A stretch of 64,000 nucleotides of DNA from Candidatus Bathyarchaeota archaeon (GTDB lineage: Archaea > Thermoproteota > Bathyarchaeia > Bathyarchaeales > Bathycorpusculaceae), in the NCBI GenBank assembly GCA_026014545.1, contig JAOZIH010000001.1, positions 209,708-273,707 of the forward strand. The letters run 5' to 3'. A model generated the notes under the pieces. The model searched no databases and had not been told where the DNA came from. It saw only the letters and a program-made list of their open reading frames with translations. Both the position numbers and the translations under genes were made by a program. Within the stretch, counting starts at the first letter, position 1; the number at the start of each line of letters is the position of its first letter. Positions 51,483 through 60,527 of the stretch are shown one piece after another.

Positions 51483-52172
51483 CTACGGCCTTATAGCCGC
51501 CTTAAGTATTGCTTTGAAAATTTTGAACCCGTCGGGCAACGTTTTAAGCTTCGAAGCGCCATTAACTCTACGCTTACAGCTAATAGGTATCTCTACGAGT
51601 TTGAAGCCGTTTTTTAGGCTTTTCATAGTCAGTTCCGTCTCAATATCAAAGCCGCAGGATTCCAAGCGTATCTGCTGCAGGAAGTTCTTCTTAAATGCTC
51701 TTAAGCCTGTTTGGCTATCAGTAATTTTTTTGCCTGTTAGAACCATTATGGTTGCGTTTATGAGGCTGTTGCCGAGCTGATGTAATTTTGATGTGTGATC
51801 TTTGGCTTCGCCTATAAACCTAGAGCCAGCTACAACATCAGCGCCGTTGAAAAGCGGCCTTATGAGGTCTGGGATTTCTTTTGGGCTATGCGAGCCGTCA
51901 GCATCGATTGTTACAATTATGTCGCCCTGAGCATGCTCTAAACCCTTTCTTAGGGCATATCCTTTCCCGCGATTCTGCGAGTATGAAACTACTGTCACTT
52001 TGTATCTGCTTGCCACTTTGCTCGTTTGATCCGTGGAGCCGTCGTCAACAATCACGATTTCGTAGGGCATCTTCATGGCTTCCAAAATCTGCATGGTTTC
52101 CCCTATAACGCTGCCTATAGCTTTTTCTTCGTTGTAAGCTGGAACAACCACTGAGATTACGCTATTTTGCAC
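51483..52172 (-). CDS. Family 2 glycosyltransferase, dolichol-phosphate-sugar synthase type
   Basis: The 229-residue enzyme has the GT-A fold of polyprenyl-phosphate mannosyl- or glucosyltransferases: SVVVPAYNEEKAIGSVIGE, EIVIVDDGSTDQTSKVA, NRGKGYALRKGLEHAQGDI, the metal-binding DADGSHSP and DSQTGLRAFKK. It lacks the C-terminal membrane helices of some relatives. It probably charges a lipid carrier with sugar for surface glycan or protein glycosylation, consistent with the flippase and epimerase nearby. Confidence 0.88.
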   Translation of the reverse strand: MQNSVISVVVPAYNEEKAIGSVIGETMQILEAMKMPYEIVIVDDGSTDQTSKVASRYKVTVVSYSQNRGKGYALRKGLEHAQGDIIVTIDADGSHSPKEIPDLIRPLFNGADVVAGSRFIGEAKDHTSKLHQLGNSLINATIMVLTGKKITDSQTGLRAFKKNFLQQIRLESCGFDIETELTMKSLKNGFKLVEIPISCKRRVNGASKLKTLPDGFKIFKAILKAAIRP

Positions 52173-52281
52173 GAAGCAAGCCCTTCTCCAAACAGATAGA
52201 ATTAACTTTCTGGAAAATAAGGTTTTATGAAGTAAGCATATAGAAAAATTAAAAAATGTTCTATAAAAATCGGTTGGTTTT

Positions 52282-52914
52282 TTAATCTGCTGGTAAAGCT
52301 TTTATGTTTATGTCAAAGGCAAACTCCTTCACTTTGTTATCTATCACGTAAGTTAAGAAGGCAACATCCGAAGAAACAGTGAGACTTAAAGTCACATAAA
52401 CTGATTCGCTAGGATTGAGGCGCATATTGTTATAATTCCAAGTTATTTTTAGTGGCTCACTTATTGGCGGCGCGACTGTGACGTTTTCTCCAAGAGAATT
52501 CTTGAATATGAAGTTTGAGACGGAAAGATTCAGTTTCACGGGCAGGTTGCTTTGGCTCTTAATGTAAAAGGAATTGTTTGCCACGGTGCCAGGGTAAAGT
52601 GTGCCCCAGTCGAGGTACTGTTGCCCGTCTGGGCTAGCGCGTATGTCTCCGCCGTAGGCTTCGACGCCTATGACGCGGATTATGCCGAAGCTTGGAAAAC
52701 TCGTGTTGTGATAGCTGCTCAGCCACATTGACACGAACATGCTGATAATCAGTGTTAAACTAGAAACGATTACTATCAGCAGTATCGTTTTCTTTGAACG
52801 CCGGATAAATTCAATCAAAGATTTTGCTGCTAAAAACATTGCTTTCCGTAACAATTGAATAAAATGACGCATTGATTTAACGGAGAACTTCAATTCATAA
52901 ACCATTCTATTCAT
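52282..52914 (-). CDS. Membrane-anchored protein with secreted beta-domain
   Basis: A 210-residue type II membrane protein: a basic cytoplasmic stretch (FIRRSKKT), one helix ILLIVIVSSLTLIISMFVSM and an outer domain. The domain resembles the 45.1 kb protein: VIGVEAYGGDIRASPDGQQY, YLDWGTLYPGTVANNSFYIK, PLKITWNYNNMRLNPSESVY and TLSLTVSSDVAFLTYVI. An earlier or later ATG could be the start; the one used gives the longest basic n-region. It sits 32 bases after the flippase gene and is probably co-transcribed. Confidence 0.7.
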   Translation of the reverse strand: MNRMVYELKFSVKSMRHFIQLLRKAMFLAAKSLIEFIRRSKKTILLIVIVSSLTLIISMFVSMWLSSYHNTSFPSFGIIRVIGVEAYGGDIRASPDGQQYLDWGTLYPGTVANNSFYIKSQSNLPVKLNLSVSNFIFKNSLGENVTVAPPISEPLKITWNYNNMRLNPSESVYVTLSLTVSSDVAFLTYVIDNKVKEFAFDINIKALPAD

Positions 52915-52946
52915 TGCACACGAGAGTCTAAATATCTATCGGAAAA

Positions 52947-54533
52947 TCATGAGCGCCGCCCAAATGCATCAGAAAGTTTTTCCATTGCAGACATTGAAAA
53001 GTTTAAAATTTTTGAGATTAGCCCTAAACCAGAAAAGAGGGCTTTCAGATTTTTTATGTCACATGGAGTTATTGCGCCGATTAACGGCGCCAAGATTAGG
53101 TATGCTGCTATGAAGGTGGAGCCGCCTATAGCTAGTTCTATCCAGTCTGCAAATGCTGTTAGGCTTATTGCTAGTAATGCTGCTGCAGCAGCTATGGCTG
53201 AAGCTGAAAGAATCTTGAATGAGGAGGCGAAGTTAATTTTTACTTTGTATTTTTTCCATATCCAATATAACCCGATAAATATAGCCGGCGCGCGGGAGAC
53301 TATGCTTCCTGCTATTAGGCCGACTATTCCAAACGATGGGATAAGGAGGAAGGCTAAGGGAATTCCGAATGCGAGGGTTATTAGGCTTAGTTTCATTTGG
53401 ATTTTTGTTTCGGCAATGCCTACCAAGAAGCTGCCTAAGCTCAGGTTGCCGAAAAGCGCGTAGAGGTTGCCGATTACGTATAGAGTTAAAAAGTATGGCG
53501 CTATGGCCCATTTTTCGCCGAAGATTGTGCTTATCATCGGCTGTGAAAGCGCCATGATTGCTGCTGTTGTTGGAACCAAGATTATCTCTGTATACTTGAC
53601 TGATGATGAGAAGACGGTTTGCAGTAGTTCGCCTTCCTCTTTTGGATTAATTTTTGAGAATGCGGGGAAGAGTACGGTGGATATAGGGGTAGTAACGAAG
53701 GTTAGCAAGGTGGCGAATTGTGTTGCCACTTGGTAGTTTCCGATCATGGCGTCGGTGCAGTATATTACCATCATGAAGGAATAGAATTGTAGTAGAAAAC
53801 CGCTTATGATTCCGGATATTGAGAGTGGGAAACCGTAACTTAGCATTTCTTTTAGGGTTCGGCAGATACCTTCTTTTTTAGGGTTGCTTGGCTTTAGCTT
53901 GCGGGTTATTTTTAGATAGAGCAATAGGAGGCTGATTGCGGCTGCGGCTACGTAGGCTATCGTGTAGCCCAGCGTTGCGCCTAAAGCGCTTAATCCCAAA
54001 AGCACGAGGATTGGAGAGGCAACGGTTTTTACTATGGCTTGAGCGATGTTTGTTAGGCTTGTGAGCCCCATTTTTTCGAAGCCGGTGAAGCAGGATTGTG
54101 CTGTAGTTAGCAATGCGCCAGTGATCATGGTTGTGGAGGCTACTGCGATAAGCGTTGTTGATTCTGGCCTGTTGAAGATTGCTGTTGCGATGAAGGCTGA
54201 AAGGCCGATGAGGATTACCGTTATTGCTAAGCCTGATGTGATTTCGAAGAGTGCCCCTGCGGTTATGATGGCGCGGGCGTCGTGGTCTCTGTTTTGGGCT
54301 CTTAGGCTGGCGGCGTATTTCGTTATGGCAGAGTTTATTCCCCAGTCTCGGAATAAAACTGCCATGTACGAGGGGATGAGAGCGATGGAGTAGAGCCCGT
54401 ACTCCTCAGGCGTCATTAGTCTTGCGAGAATTATTGTGCCAGCGGCCATAATTACGGTTGAGAGCGCGACTCCGAAGAATAGCTGGAAACTTCCTGTGGC
54501 AGAGGTTTTGCCCAGCTCAAGAATTTTCTGCAT
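52947..54533 (-). CDS. Polysaccharide flippase (Wzx/RfbX type, MOP superfamily)
   Basis: A 528-residue membrane protein with about 12-14 helices. The N-terminus FFGVALSTVIMAAGTIILAR and LMTPEEYGLYSIALIPSYM is the classic start of polysaccharide transporters that flip lipid-linked glycans across the membrane. Later helices and the tail (LGLISKILNFSMSAMEKL) fit the family. A degenerate copy of its 5' end occurs at 60.3 kb. It diverges from the epimerase gene with a 51-base gap. Confidence 0.88.
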   Translation of the reverse strand: MQKILELGKTSATGSFQLFFGVALSTVIMAAGTIILARLMTPEEYGLYSIALIPSYMAVLFRDWGINSAITKYAASLRAQNRDHDARAIITAGALFEITSGLAITVILIGLSAFIATAIFNRPESTTLIAVASTTMITGALLTTAQSCFTGFEKMGLTSLTNIAQAIVKTVASPILVLLGLSALGATLGYTIAYVAAAAISLLLLYLKITRKLKPSNPKKEGICRTLKEMLSYGFPLSISGIISGFLLQFYSFMMVIYCTDAMIGNYQVATQFATLLTFVTTPISTVLFPAFSKINPKEEGELLQTVFSSSVKYTEIILVPTTAAIMALSQPMISTIFGEKWAIAPYFLTLYVIGNLYALFGNLSLGSFLVGIAETKIQMKLSLITLAFGIPLAFLLIPSFGIVGLIAGSIVSRAPAIFIGLYWIWKKYKVKINFASSFKILSASAIAAAAALLAISLTAFADWIELAIGGSTFIAAYLILAPLIGAITPCDIKNLKALFSGLGLISKILNFSMSAMEKLSDAFGRRS

Positions 54534-54584
54534 TATTTACGCTCCATGCCGTGAAAGATTTAAGTTCAACAATTAATTTTCTAT

Positions 54585-55535
54585 ATGAGTGCAGCGGGTG
54601 TCTACTTGAAGGTTTTGGTTACGGGCGGTGCAGGATTCATTGGAAGCCACACTGTTGATAGGCTTTTGGAAGAAGGCTTCGAAGTCGTTGTTCTGGATAG
54701 TCTGCGAAGCGGAAGCATAGAAAACATTCACACGCATCTGAGCAATAAGCGCTTTAGGTTTGTGAAGGGCGACATTCGAGACGCGCCCTCGGTAACAAGT
54801 TTGGTTAAAGGAGTAGATGGCATTGTGCATTTGGCTGCCTTAGTCAGTGTCCCAGAATCCACGAAGAATCCCGCGCTGGCTCAGGAAATAAATGTGACGG
54901 GAACAGTGAATCTGCTTGAAGCTGCTTGCAATTCGCGAGTTAAACGTTTTGTATATGCCTCCTCTTGTGCTGTTTATGGCGAGGCGGAACATCAGCCAGT
55001 AAAGGAAACTGATCCCATTAAACCGATTTCGCCCTATGGGCTTTCGAAATGTGAAGCTGAGAAACATGTGAATATGTGTCATGAGGAAACTGGGTTGGAG
55101 ACCGTTTGCCTCAGATATTTTAACGTTTATGGCCTGAGGCAGGCGAAAAGTGAGTATAGCGGCGTCATAACTCAGTTTATTAGCCGCGTAAGGGAGAATC
55201 TTTCACCGATAATTTTTGGTGATGGTACGCAATCGCGAGATTTTGTGCATGTCTATGATGTGACTGAAGCGAATCTCCTTGCCCTAACGTGCAGCGAAGC
55301 TGTTGGCGAAATTTTTAATGTTGGAACAGGCGTTGCAACATCTATACGTGGGTTGGCGGAGGCACTTTTGAGGTCTACTGGGAAAACCTGTTTGGGGATA
55401 GTTTATGCAGACCGACGGGAAGGTGATATAAGGCATAGTGTTGCGGATATTTCAAAAATTCGAATGAGGCTTAATTATCATCCGCGGGTGTCTTTGGAGA
55501 GTGGGTTGAGGGAACTTGTTGGTTGTGATGTCTAG
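54585..55535 (+). CDS. Nucleotide-sugar epimerase/dehydratase (GalE-like SDR)
   Basis: 316 residues of the extended short-chain dehydrogenase family. The NAD loop is KVLVTGGAGFIGSHTVDRLL. Catalytic Ser-Tyr-Lys lie in VYASSCAVYGEAEH and SPYGLSKCEAEKH. RYFNVYGLRQ and IFGDGTQSRDFVHVYD are typical of UDP-glucose 4-epimerases and relatives. It may begin at ATG 54585 or at TTG 54606 just before KVLVTGG. It probably makes an activated sugar for the glycan of the neighbouring flippase. Confidence 0.9.
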   Translation: MSAAGVYLKVLVTGGAGFIGSHTVDRLLEEGFEVVVLDSLRSGSIENIHTHLSNKRFRFVKGDIRDAPSVTSLVKGVDGIVHLAALVSVPESTKNPALAQEINVTGTVNLLEAACNSRVKRFVYASSCAVYGEAEHQPVKETDPIKPISPYGLSKCEAEKHVNMCHEETGLETVCLRYFNVYGLRQAKSEYSGVITQFISRVRENLSPIIFGDGTQSRDFVHVYDVTEANLLALTCSEAVGEIFNVGTGVATSIRGLAEALLRSTGKTCLGIVYADRREGDIRHSVADISKIRMRLNYHPRVSLESGLRELVGCDV

Positions 55536-55629
55536 TTTAGGGTGTTTTGTATTTTTGGGTTGATGGATTTTGGATTTGGTTGTTTTAGGTAACTTTTAAT
55601 TGTTTGTTGGTGATTGTTTGGAGGAGTTT

Positions 55630-55791
55630 GTGGCGCGGGTTTTTAAAGGTGGGAAGGTTACGGTTCCTAAGCGTTTTAGGGAGTTGTTTGCGGTTGAGGA
55701 TGGGGATTATGTTCGTTTGGCTTTAGTTGAGGTTTTGAAGCGAAGTGAAAGTGGCGAGTGGGTTCGACGGAAGGTTAGCGGAAGTGGATAG
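55630..55791 (+). CDS. AbrB/MazE-like small DNA-binding protein
   Basis: About 53 residues: ARVFKGGKVTVPKRFRELFA and EDGDYVRLALVEVLKR form the AbrB swapped hairpin. GTG 55630 is chosen because GGAGGAG ends three bases before it. It opens a run of four co-oriented genes and may regulate them; no toxin follows. A frameshifted second copy lies at about 60528-60660. Confidence 0.72.
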   Translation: MARVFKGGKVTVPKRFRELFAVEDGDYVRLALVEVLKRSESGEWVRRKVSGSG

Positions 55792-55829
55792 CGGCAAATT
55801 AGCTGTTTCTGTTTATGGAGTGAGTTGTT

Positions 55830-56057
55830 GTGAGTGCTTTGAGGCATGGGTTTTTCCGTAGGGGTTTTATGCTTTGCGATTGTTGCGTTTTTGGCGCTAA
55901 ATGTGAAAGTTTCGTTCCGGCTAGTGAGTGCGTGGTTGAGAAGCAGGCTTATGATGGTTTGGTTTCTAGGCTGATGTGTGAGTATAGCTTAGAGGGGTTG
56001 GCTGATGAGATTTTGGTTCGGCGTTTAGCTATGTATCTGATTCGCGGCGAGAGCTGA
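55830..56057 (+). CDS. Small cysteine-containing protein, unknown
   Basis: 75 residues beginning at GTG 55830 with GGAG nine bases upstream. Cysteines in FMLCDCCVFGAKCESF and ASECVVEKQ could bind a metal. The rest is helical, SRLMCEYSLEGLADEILVRR. No family recognised. It is the second gene of the AbrB-led run, 38 bases after the first. Base composition is T/G-rich and unlike the core genes. Confidence 0.6.
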   Translation: MSALRHGFFRRGFMLCDCCVFGAKCESFVPASECVVEKQAYDGLVSRLMCEYSLEGLADEILVRRLAMYLIRGES

Positions 56058-56094
56058 GGTTTATGAGGCTAATGTTGGTGTTTAGGATGCCGCC

Positions 56095-56370
56095 GTGGTT
56101 TTGGGCAAGCATATTGCTGGGTTAGATAATATGTTGAGGAACTTGTTGAAGGATTTGGCTTTGACGAGGATGGAGCGCAAGAAGTCGGAGAAGGGTGATA
56201 TGCTTGTGGATGTTGATAGGCTTCTTAACAGCTTAGCCAGAAAGGAGCATGTGGAGGCAAGGACGGTTAGGGCTAGATGTTTTCCTCTTTACAGATTTGT
56301 GTTGAAGGATTGGGCTGTGGAAAAGAGGCGACTTTTGGCTAATAAGAGAGGCGGCGGAAGTGAGTGGTGA
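56095..56370 (+). CDS. Small helical basic protein, unknown
   Basis: 91 residues, starting at GTG 56095 with AGGAT eight bases upstream. It is helical and basic: LDNMLRNLLKDLALTRMERK, VDVDRLLNSLARKEHVEART and FPLYRFVLKDWAVEKRRLL. No family recognised; DNA or RNA binding is possible from charge only. Its 3' end overlaps the next gene by 11 bases. Confidence 0.6.
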   Translation: MVLGKHIAGLDNMLRNLLKDLALTRMERKKSEKGDMLVDVDRLLNSLARKEHVEARTVRARCFPLYRFVLKDWAVEKRRLLANKRGGGSEW

Positions 56371-57220
56371 AAGGAAAATTCCGAAAGCGGCTGTTAAACC
56401 TCTAGCTGAATACTGTCAAAAGCTCAGCGGAGAAACTGGGCAAGCTGCGGCTGAAATTTTTAGGGAGTTTCTAGAGTTGATGAGGAAGTATAGTGGTTAT
56501 TTTTTTCAGAAGCCGTGGCCTGAGAAACTCGATAAGGAGTTTGAGCCCGGCACTGAGGATTTAGAATTTATTGATGCCAGCAAGGATTACAGTGAAGAGC
56601 GTGAGCGTTTTATTGTTATGTGCTTGAGGAGAAACATGAGTTTGGAAGGGTTTGATGCTGTCGGGTTTGAGGATGATTTTAATCGATATGGCCGAGTGGC
56701 GTGTTTGGGCTGTGTTGTTCCCGAGGCGGCGAGAGTCAAGGAACTTATAAAGCAGGTGGAAGAAAGCGTCAAGAAGAATGAGGAAGAAGTGAGACAGGCG
56801 AATCCTTCTTGGGTCGCCGAGGTTATGAATGAATATTATAAGCGGCCGGAGGTTGTTAGAAGGAATAAGATGCTACTTGTGGAGCTTAGGCTTTATGAGG
56901 AGATTGGCTTGTCGGCGGGTAAAAGCTGCGAAGTTAGAAACAAGTACAAGTGCCCATATGGAGAAGGGTCAAAGGAGCTCATTGAAAATGGACAAATTGC
57001 CAAATTCATATGGAATGTTGTATGGTGGTACGATCTTCATTGGAACCCTGTGCTGGGCTATGTCCCGCCAGCCTCGGATAGGAAGTGGCATCATTATGGT
57101 GAGCCAAGCATAATTGACGTGACAGATTATGACGACATTTTAAAGGCTATTGAGGATGGAAGACTGAATAGAATAATTGAAGAGCAAAGGATGCGTAATG
57201 AGGAACATAAGGTCAATTGA
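56360..57220 (+). CDS. Large protein of the AbrB-led unknown operon
   Basis: A 286-residue soluble protein with no recognised family. It has tryptophan- and tyrosine-rich stretches (FFQKPWPEKLDKEFE, KFIWNVVWWYDLHWNP, PPASDRKWHHYGEPS) and cysteines in VACLGCVVPEA and RNKYKCPYGEG. The middle is a charged helix, ARVKELIKQVEESVKKNEEE. The style recalls genes of archaeal viruses or integrated elements, but I have no homologue to name. GAGGCGG precedes GTG 56360. Confidence 0.6.
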   Translation: MSGERKIPKAAVKPLAEYCQKLSGETGQAAAEIFREFLELMRKYSGYFFQKPWPEKLDKEFEPGTEDLEFIDASKDYSEERERFIVMCLRRNMSLEGFDAVGFEDDFNRYGRVACLGCVVPEAARVKELIKQVEESVKKNEEEVRQANPSWVAEVMNEYYKRPEVVRRNKMLLVELRLYEEIGLSAGKSCEVRNKYKCPYGEGSKELIENGQIAKFIWNVVWWYDLHWNPVLGYVPPASDRKWHHYGEPSIIDVTDYDDILKAIEDGRLNRIIEEQRMRNEEHKVN

Positions 57221-57260
57221 GGTTTGAAGGATGATCTTATTTATCGAGCAATATGAAGTT

Positions 57261-58247
57261 TTAGCTTAGATGGATTTGATTTTTGTATGCTTTTTCAATT
57301 GCTTCTAAGTCCTTGAGTCCGTCTTCTCCCGAAGGTGATGGCGTTATATCATTTTGTATGCAGTCAATGAAATATTGTAGCTCATCAAGATGGGCTTGGT
57401 GGAACTTTGATTTGCCTGTTGTTAGCATTTGAACTGCAGTTAGTAAAATATTTCCTGGGCGATGTTCTGCAAGTGCATGGTCTACGGTACCGAAGAATTC
57501 TGTTCTTAAAACGTAGCCTTGAAGGAACCAGCCAACTGTTATGACCGCTTTTGTTCCGGAATCGAATTTGGCGAAGCATATGGCGCTGTCTTCGAAGTCA
57601 AGGTTAAATCGGTAGTTAAGTTGGCTTTTTATGTCTGTAATTTCGCCGAAGAACCAGCGCATAAGATTTATCATGTGGCTACCTAAGTCAACCAAGGCAC
57701 CGCCTCCTGTCAGCTCTTTATTCCACCACCATTCAGGCACAGGCACTGGGGAGTGGCCGTCGGCTCTGTGGAAGAATGGACCAGAACTTATGTAGGTAGC
57801 ATATGCAATTTCAACATCACCTAGAAGGCCTTTTTCCTTTTTTGCTTTAAGTTCCCTGAACTTTTTGTTGAACCTAAGAGGATAACCCACCATCAGTTTA
57901 ACAGAATTCCGTTGAGTCACAGCAACTATTTCTTTTGCTTCAGCCACGCTTACGGCTATAGGCTTTTCCATGAAAATGTGCTTGTGCGCTTCAGCAGCCT
58001 GCAGCGCACACTTCAAGTGAAGATGAGTAGGTAATGCTACAACTACCGCATCAATATCAGGTTCTTTGAGAAGCTGCTCATAGTCATCGAATGTTTTTTT
58101 TATGCCTGCTGCTTTGGCGTCTTTGAGAGCCTTTTTTGATATATCAGAAACTGCCACGACTGCTATATTCGGAATTTTAAGGCAATGTCTCAGGTGAGTT
58201 TTGCCGATGTATCCGAGACCGATTATGCCCAATTTCACTTTCTTCAT
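57261..58247 (-). CDS. Gfo/Idh/MocA-family oxidoreductase
   Basis: 328 residues with an N-terminal NAD(P) domain, KLGIIGLGYIGKTHLRHCL, and the signature HKHIFMEKPIAVSVAEAK holding the catalytic lysine of the EKP motif. The substrate domain has GGGALVDLGSHMINLMRWFF. Such enzymes oxidise or reduce sugars and sugar nucleotides. It lies 20 bases downstream of the DUF362 gene, probably in one transcript, and could supply a modified sugar to surface glycans. Confidence 0.87.
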   Translation of the reverse strand: MKKVKLGIIGLGYIGKTHLRHCLKIPNIAVVAVSDISKKALKDAKAAGIKKTFDDYEQLLKEPDIDAVVVALPTHLHLKCALQAAEAHKHIFMEKPIAVSVAEAKEIVAVTQRNSVKLMVGYPLRFNKKFRELKAKKEKGLLGDVEIAYATYISSGPFFHRADGHSPVPVPEWWWNKELTGGGALVDLGSHMINLMRWFFGEITDIKSQLNYRFNLDFEDSAICFAKFDSGTKAVITVGWFLQGYVLRTEFFGTVDHALAEHRPGNILLTAVQMLTTGKSKFHQAHLDELQYFIDCIQNDITPSPSGEDGLKDLEAIEKAYKNQIHLS

Positions 58248-58267
58248 ACATAGATTTCCTCCGATGT

Positions 58268-59161
58268 TTATGCTAACCCTAACCTTTTTCCAAGTTTCAT
58301 CTTGATAACTAGCCCGTAAGCTTTTCCCATCAGCTTCTCTTTTAAGCCTTTCTTGGGATAGATAGACGCGAATTGAGCCAAATGAAGACCCCTTTCAACA
58401 AATTTTATGTTTCCTAAACCTTCTTTGGCGGCAAGCTGGAGATATTTAATCTTCTTAGGGTTTACACCTGCTATCTTAGCGGCAGCAGCGTCTATAGCAA
58501 CGGGATCGACACTTGCCATTACTAAGCCAAGACGCTGAGGCTTAACTCCAGAAACGATATTTCCGTCTATTATGCACAGATCAAAGGGCATAGCTTTGTT
58601 AATCGCGACTATAGCTTCGCTAAGTTTAGAGTGATACTTAAATTTTTGGGGATACGGATTACAGCCAAAAACGTTCTTTAGCGCGCAGGTAATCTTAATT
58701 TCTTCCATAGTGTACTTTATTTTTGGCAAGTTGATTCTCAAATCGGCCTCTGTTATTGTGCGAGGAATCGCTATTTGGAATCTTTCGGTTCCAACAGCGA
58801 CTTCATGTATGCTTGTTTCGTCCTCAGACAAATTAACTAACCGAACATCATATTCTTTCGCTATTTTTTCGTAATTAAGAAATCGAAAAGCGTACTTGCA
58901 TTTCATGGCTGAAGCATCAGATTCAGCTATAGCGATATCAATATCTTTAGAAATTTTCTCACGAAGTAAATCGATCAAGGCTGCTACAAACAGAGGGTCA
59001 GTAGTCTGTCCAGTGGAATAATCCCAGTAATAGCAAAGGTTGGGTTTTATAACAATTCTTTTTATGTTTCTTTCGAACGAATAATTAATTAGACTTAACG
59101 ATTTCAAAATAGCTTGCTTAACTAAATTTTCTTGAATTTCAGTAAGACCAACCAAGCTCAT
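58268..59161 (-). CDS. DUF362-family protein
   Basis: A 297-residue DUF362 protein, a family often found with iron-sulfur or sugar-modification genes but biochemically undefined. Matching segments are RIVIKPNLCYYWDYSTGQTT, ADLRINLPKIKYTMEEIKIT, ALKNVFGCNPYPQK and VMASVDPVAIDAAAAKIAG. No 4Fe-4S ferredoxin motif is fused to it. First of two genes with the oxidoreductase. Confidence 0.85.
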   Translation of the reverse strand: MSLVGLTEIQENLVKQAILKSLSLINYSFERNIKRIVIKPNLCYYWDYSTGQTTDPLFVAALIDLLREKISKDIDIAIAESDASAMKCKYAFRFLNYEKIAKEYDVRLVNLSEDETSIHEVAVGTERFQIAIPRTITEADLRINLPKIKYTMEEIKITCALKNVFGCNPYPQKFKYHSKLSEAIVAINKAMPFDLCIIDGNIVSGVKPQRLGLVMASVDPVAIDAAAAKIAGVNPKKIKYLQLAAKEGLGNIKFVERGLHLAQFASIYPKKGLKEKLMGKAYGLVIKMKLGKRLGLA

Positions 59162-59336
59162 AGTAACGCACTATTCCCGAGTGTTAGATATAATATTATA
59201 TTTGCCAAAATATAGAAAAATAATAGATGAAAACAGCCAACTAAATCATAGCGCATTTTAATTGAAATTTTACACATTTGCAACTTGCATACTGTTTAGT
59301 TATAAAAAATGAATTAACTAATAAATTTTCAATAAT

Positions 59337-60001
59337 TTATTTTGCTGCTTTGAGCACCATCGTTTCCTTCAAGATGTATAAACGCATTTTAGATGTCAAT
59401 TTGTCAAAAATAATCCAAAAGTGCGCATAGAATGGAGGTTTTCTTTTGGAATAATGATAAAGCCATGGGTCAAAGAGGGGAAATCCGTATATACCTATTT
59501 CCACTTCTCTGAATTCAGTTCTTCTTACAGAAGAAGAAAGTGACAGAGGAGAAAAACGATGATGCCTTTCATAATGTGGTTGGTCTGAAATTTTTGAAGT
59601 AAAAACTCGCGCCACAGTTCGTGGAAGGTAGGTATCTATAAAGAGTAATGGGTTAAGGATGTTAGTTGTGGAAGCTATGAACCATCCATTTGGCCGACAG
59701 ACTCGGAATATTTCTTTTAAAACTTGATCTTTTTGAGAGATAATGCTCTAGAACATCAACGCAAATAATTAAATCGAAAGTAGAAATAAATGGGAGATGA
59801 GTTAAACTTGCTAAAATGAAAAGACCATTTGGAATAATCTTTTTTTGAGTACTTCAGGTTTTCGCGCGTAATGTCAACGCCTAAAAAAGTAACGCCTTTT
59901 GGAAGAATAGAAAGACTACTACCTTTATTGCCGCATCCAGCATCAAGTATATAACATAAGCAACCACTAAGTTTAGCATTGCACAATTTTTCTATAACTC
60001 A
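59337..60001 (-). pseudogene. SAM-dependent methyltransferase, multiply frameshifted
   Basis: Three frames together spell one class I methyltransferase. The first has ILDAGCGNKGSSLSILPKGV and TFLGVDITRENLKYSKK (SAM motif I and post-I). After a shift comes NGLFILASLTHLPFISTFDL and IICVDVLEHYL. After another shift, SQKDQVLKEIFRVCRPNGWF leads to INPLLFIDTYLPRTV-like sequence and the C-terminus RVFTSKISDQPHYERHHRFS. At least two indels have destroyed it. The family also occurs in glycan clusters, fitting the neighbourhood. Confidence 0.78.
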
Positions 60002-60019
60002 TCTATAAAAGATATAACG

Positions 60020-60334
60020 GTAGTATCCTAAATGCCAGAATTTCTCGACTTTTATTCCACTCATCCTCTATTGCACAACCAAATCAAACATGGATGTGAT
60101 TATCATACTTGCATGATTTTCTCGGAAACATTTGCGCATATAGTATGGTATCCAAGCATAATATTGCATCGGCACAATATTAGAAGGCAAAGAATTAGAA
60201 GAGAAGGTTTCAGTATTATTATTCTCTAGCTACTTTTGCAGAAGATCGAGCGATAAATGAGCCCTAAGGCAATTATTTAGAACTCGTTTATTCATCTTTT
60301 AAGCGAGAAATTGGCGATCTTTGAAATTTTATAG
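60020..60334. other. 315-base non-coding stretch
   Basis: AT-rich sequence between the methyltransferase remnant and the degenerate flippase fragment. A 65-codon open frame exists but has no family features and no good start signal. I see no RNA gene. Confidence 0.5.
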
Positions 60335-60445
60335 TTTTGCGAGAATTATTGTGCCTGCAGCCATAATTACGGTGGAGAGCGCGACTCCAAAGAATGGAAG
60401 CCACAGGTTGTAGAGGTTTTGCCCAGCTCCAAAATCTTTACGCTC
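60335..60445 (-). pseudogene. Remnant of the flippase gene 5' end
   Basis: About 110 bases match the start of the flippase gene at 54420-54545, including GCGAGAATTATTGTGCC and the stretch CCATAATTACGGT, with substitutions and indels. It is non-coding now. It directly adjoins a remnant of the AbrB-like gene, without an intervening epimerase. Confidence 0.75.
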
Positions 60446-60527
60446 CTTGTTTTGAATGAGTTTGGTGTTTTGTTTTTAGTGCATCTGGATTTGGGTTGTT
60501 TTGAGTGACTTTTAATTGGTGATTGTT

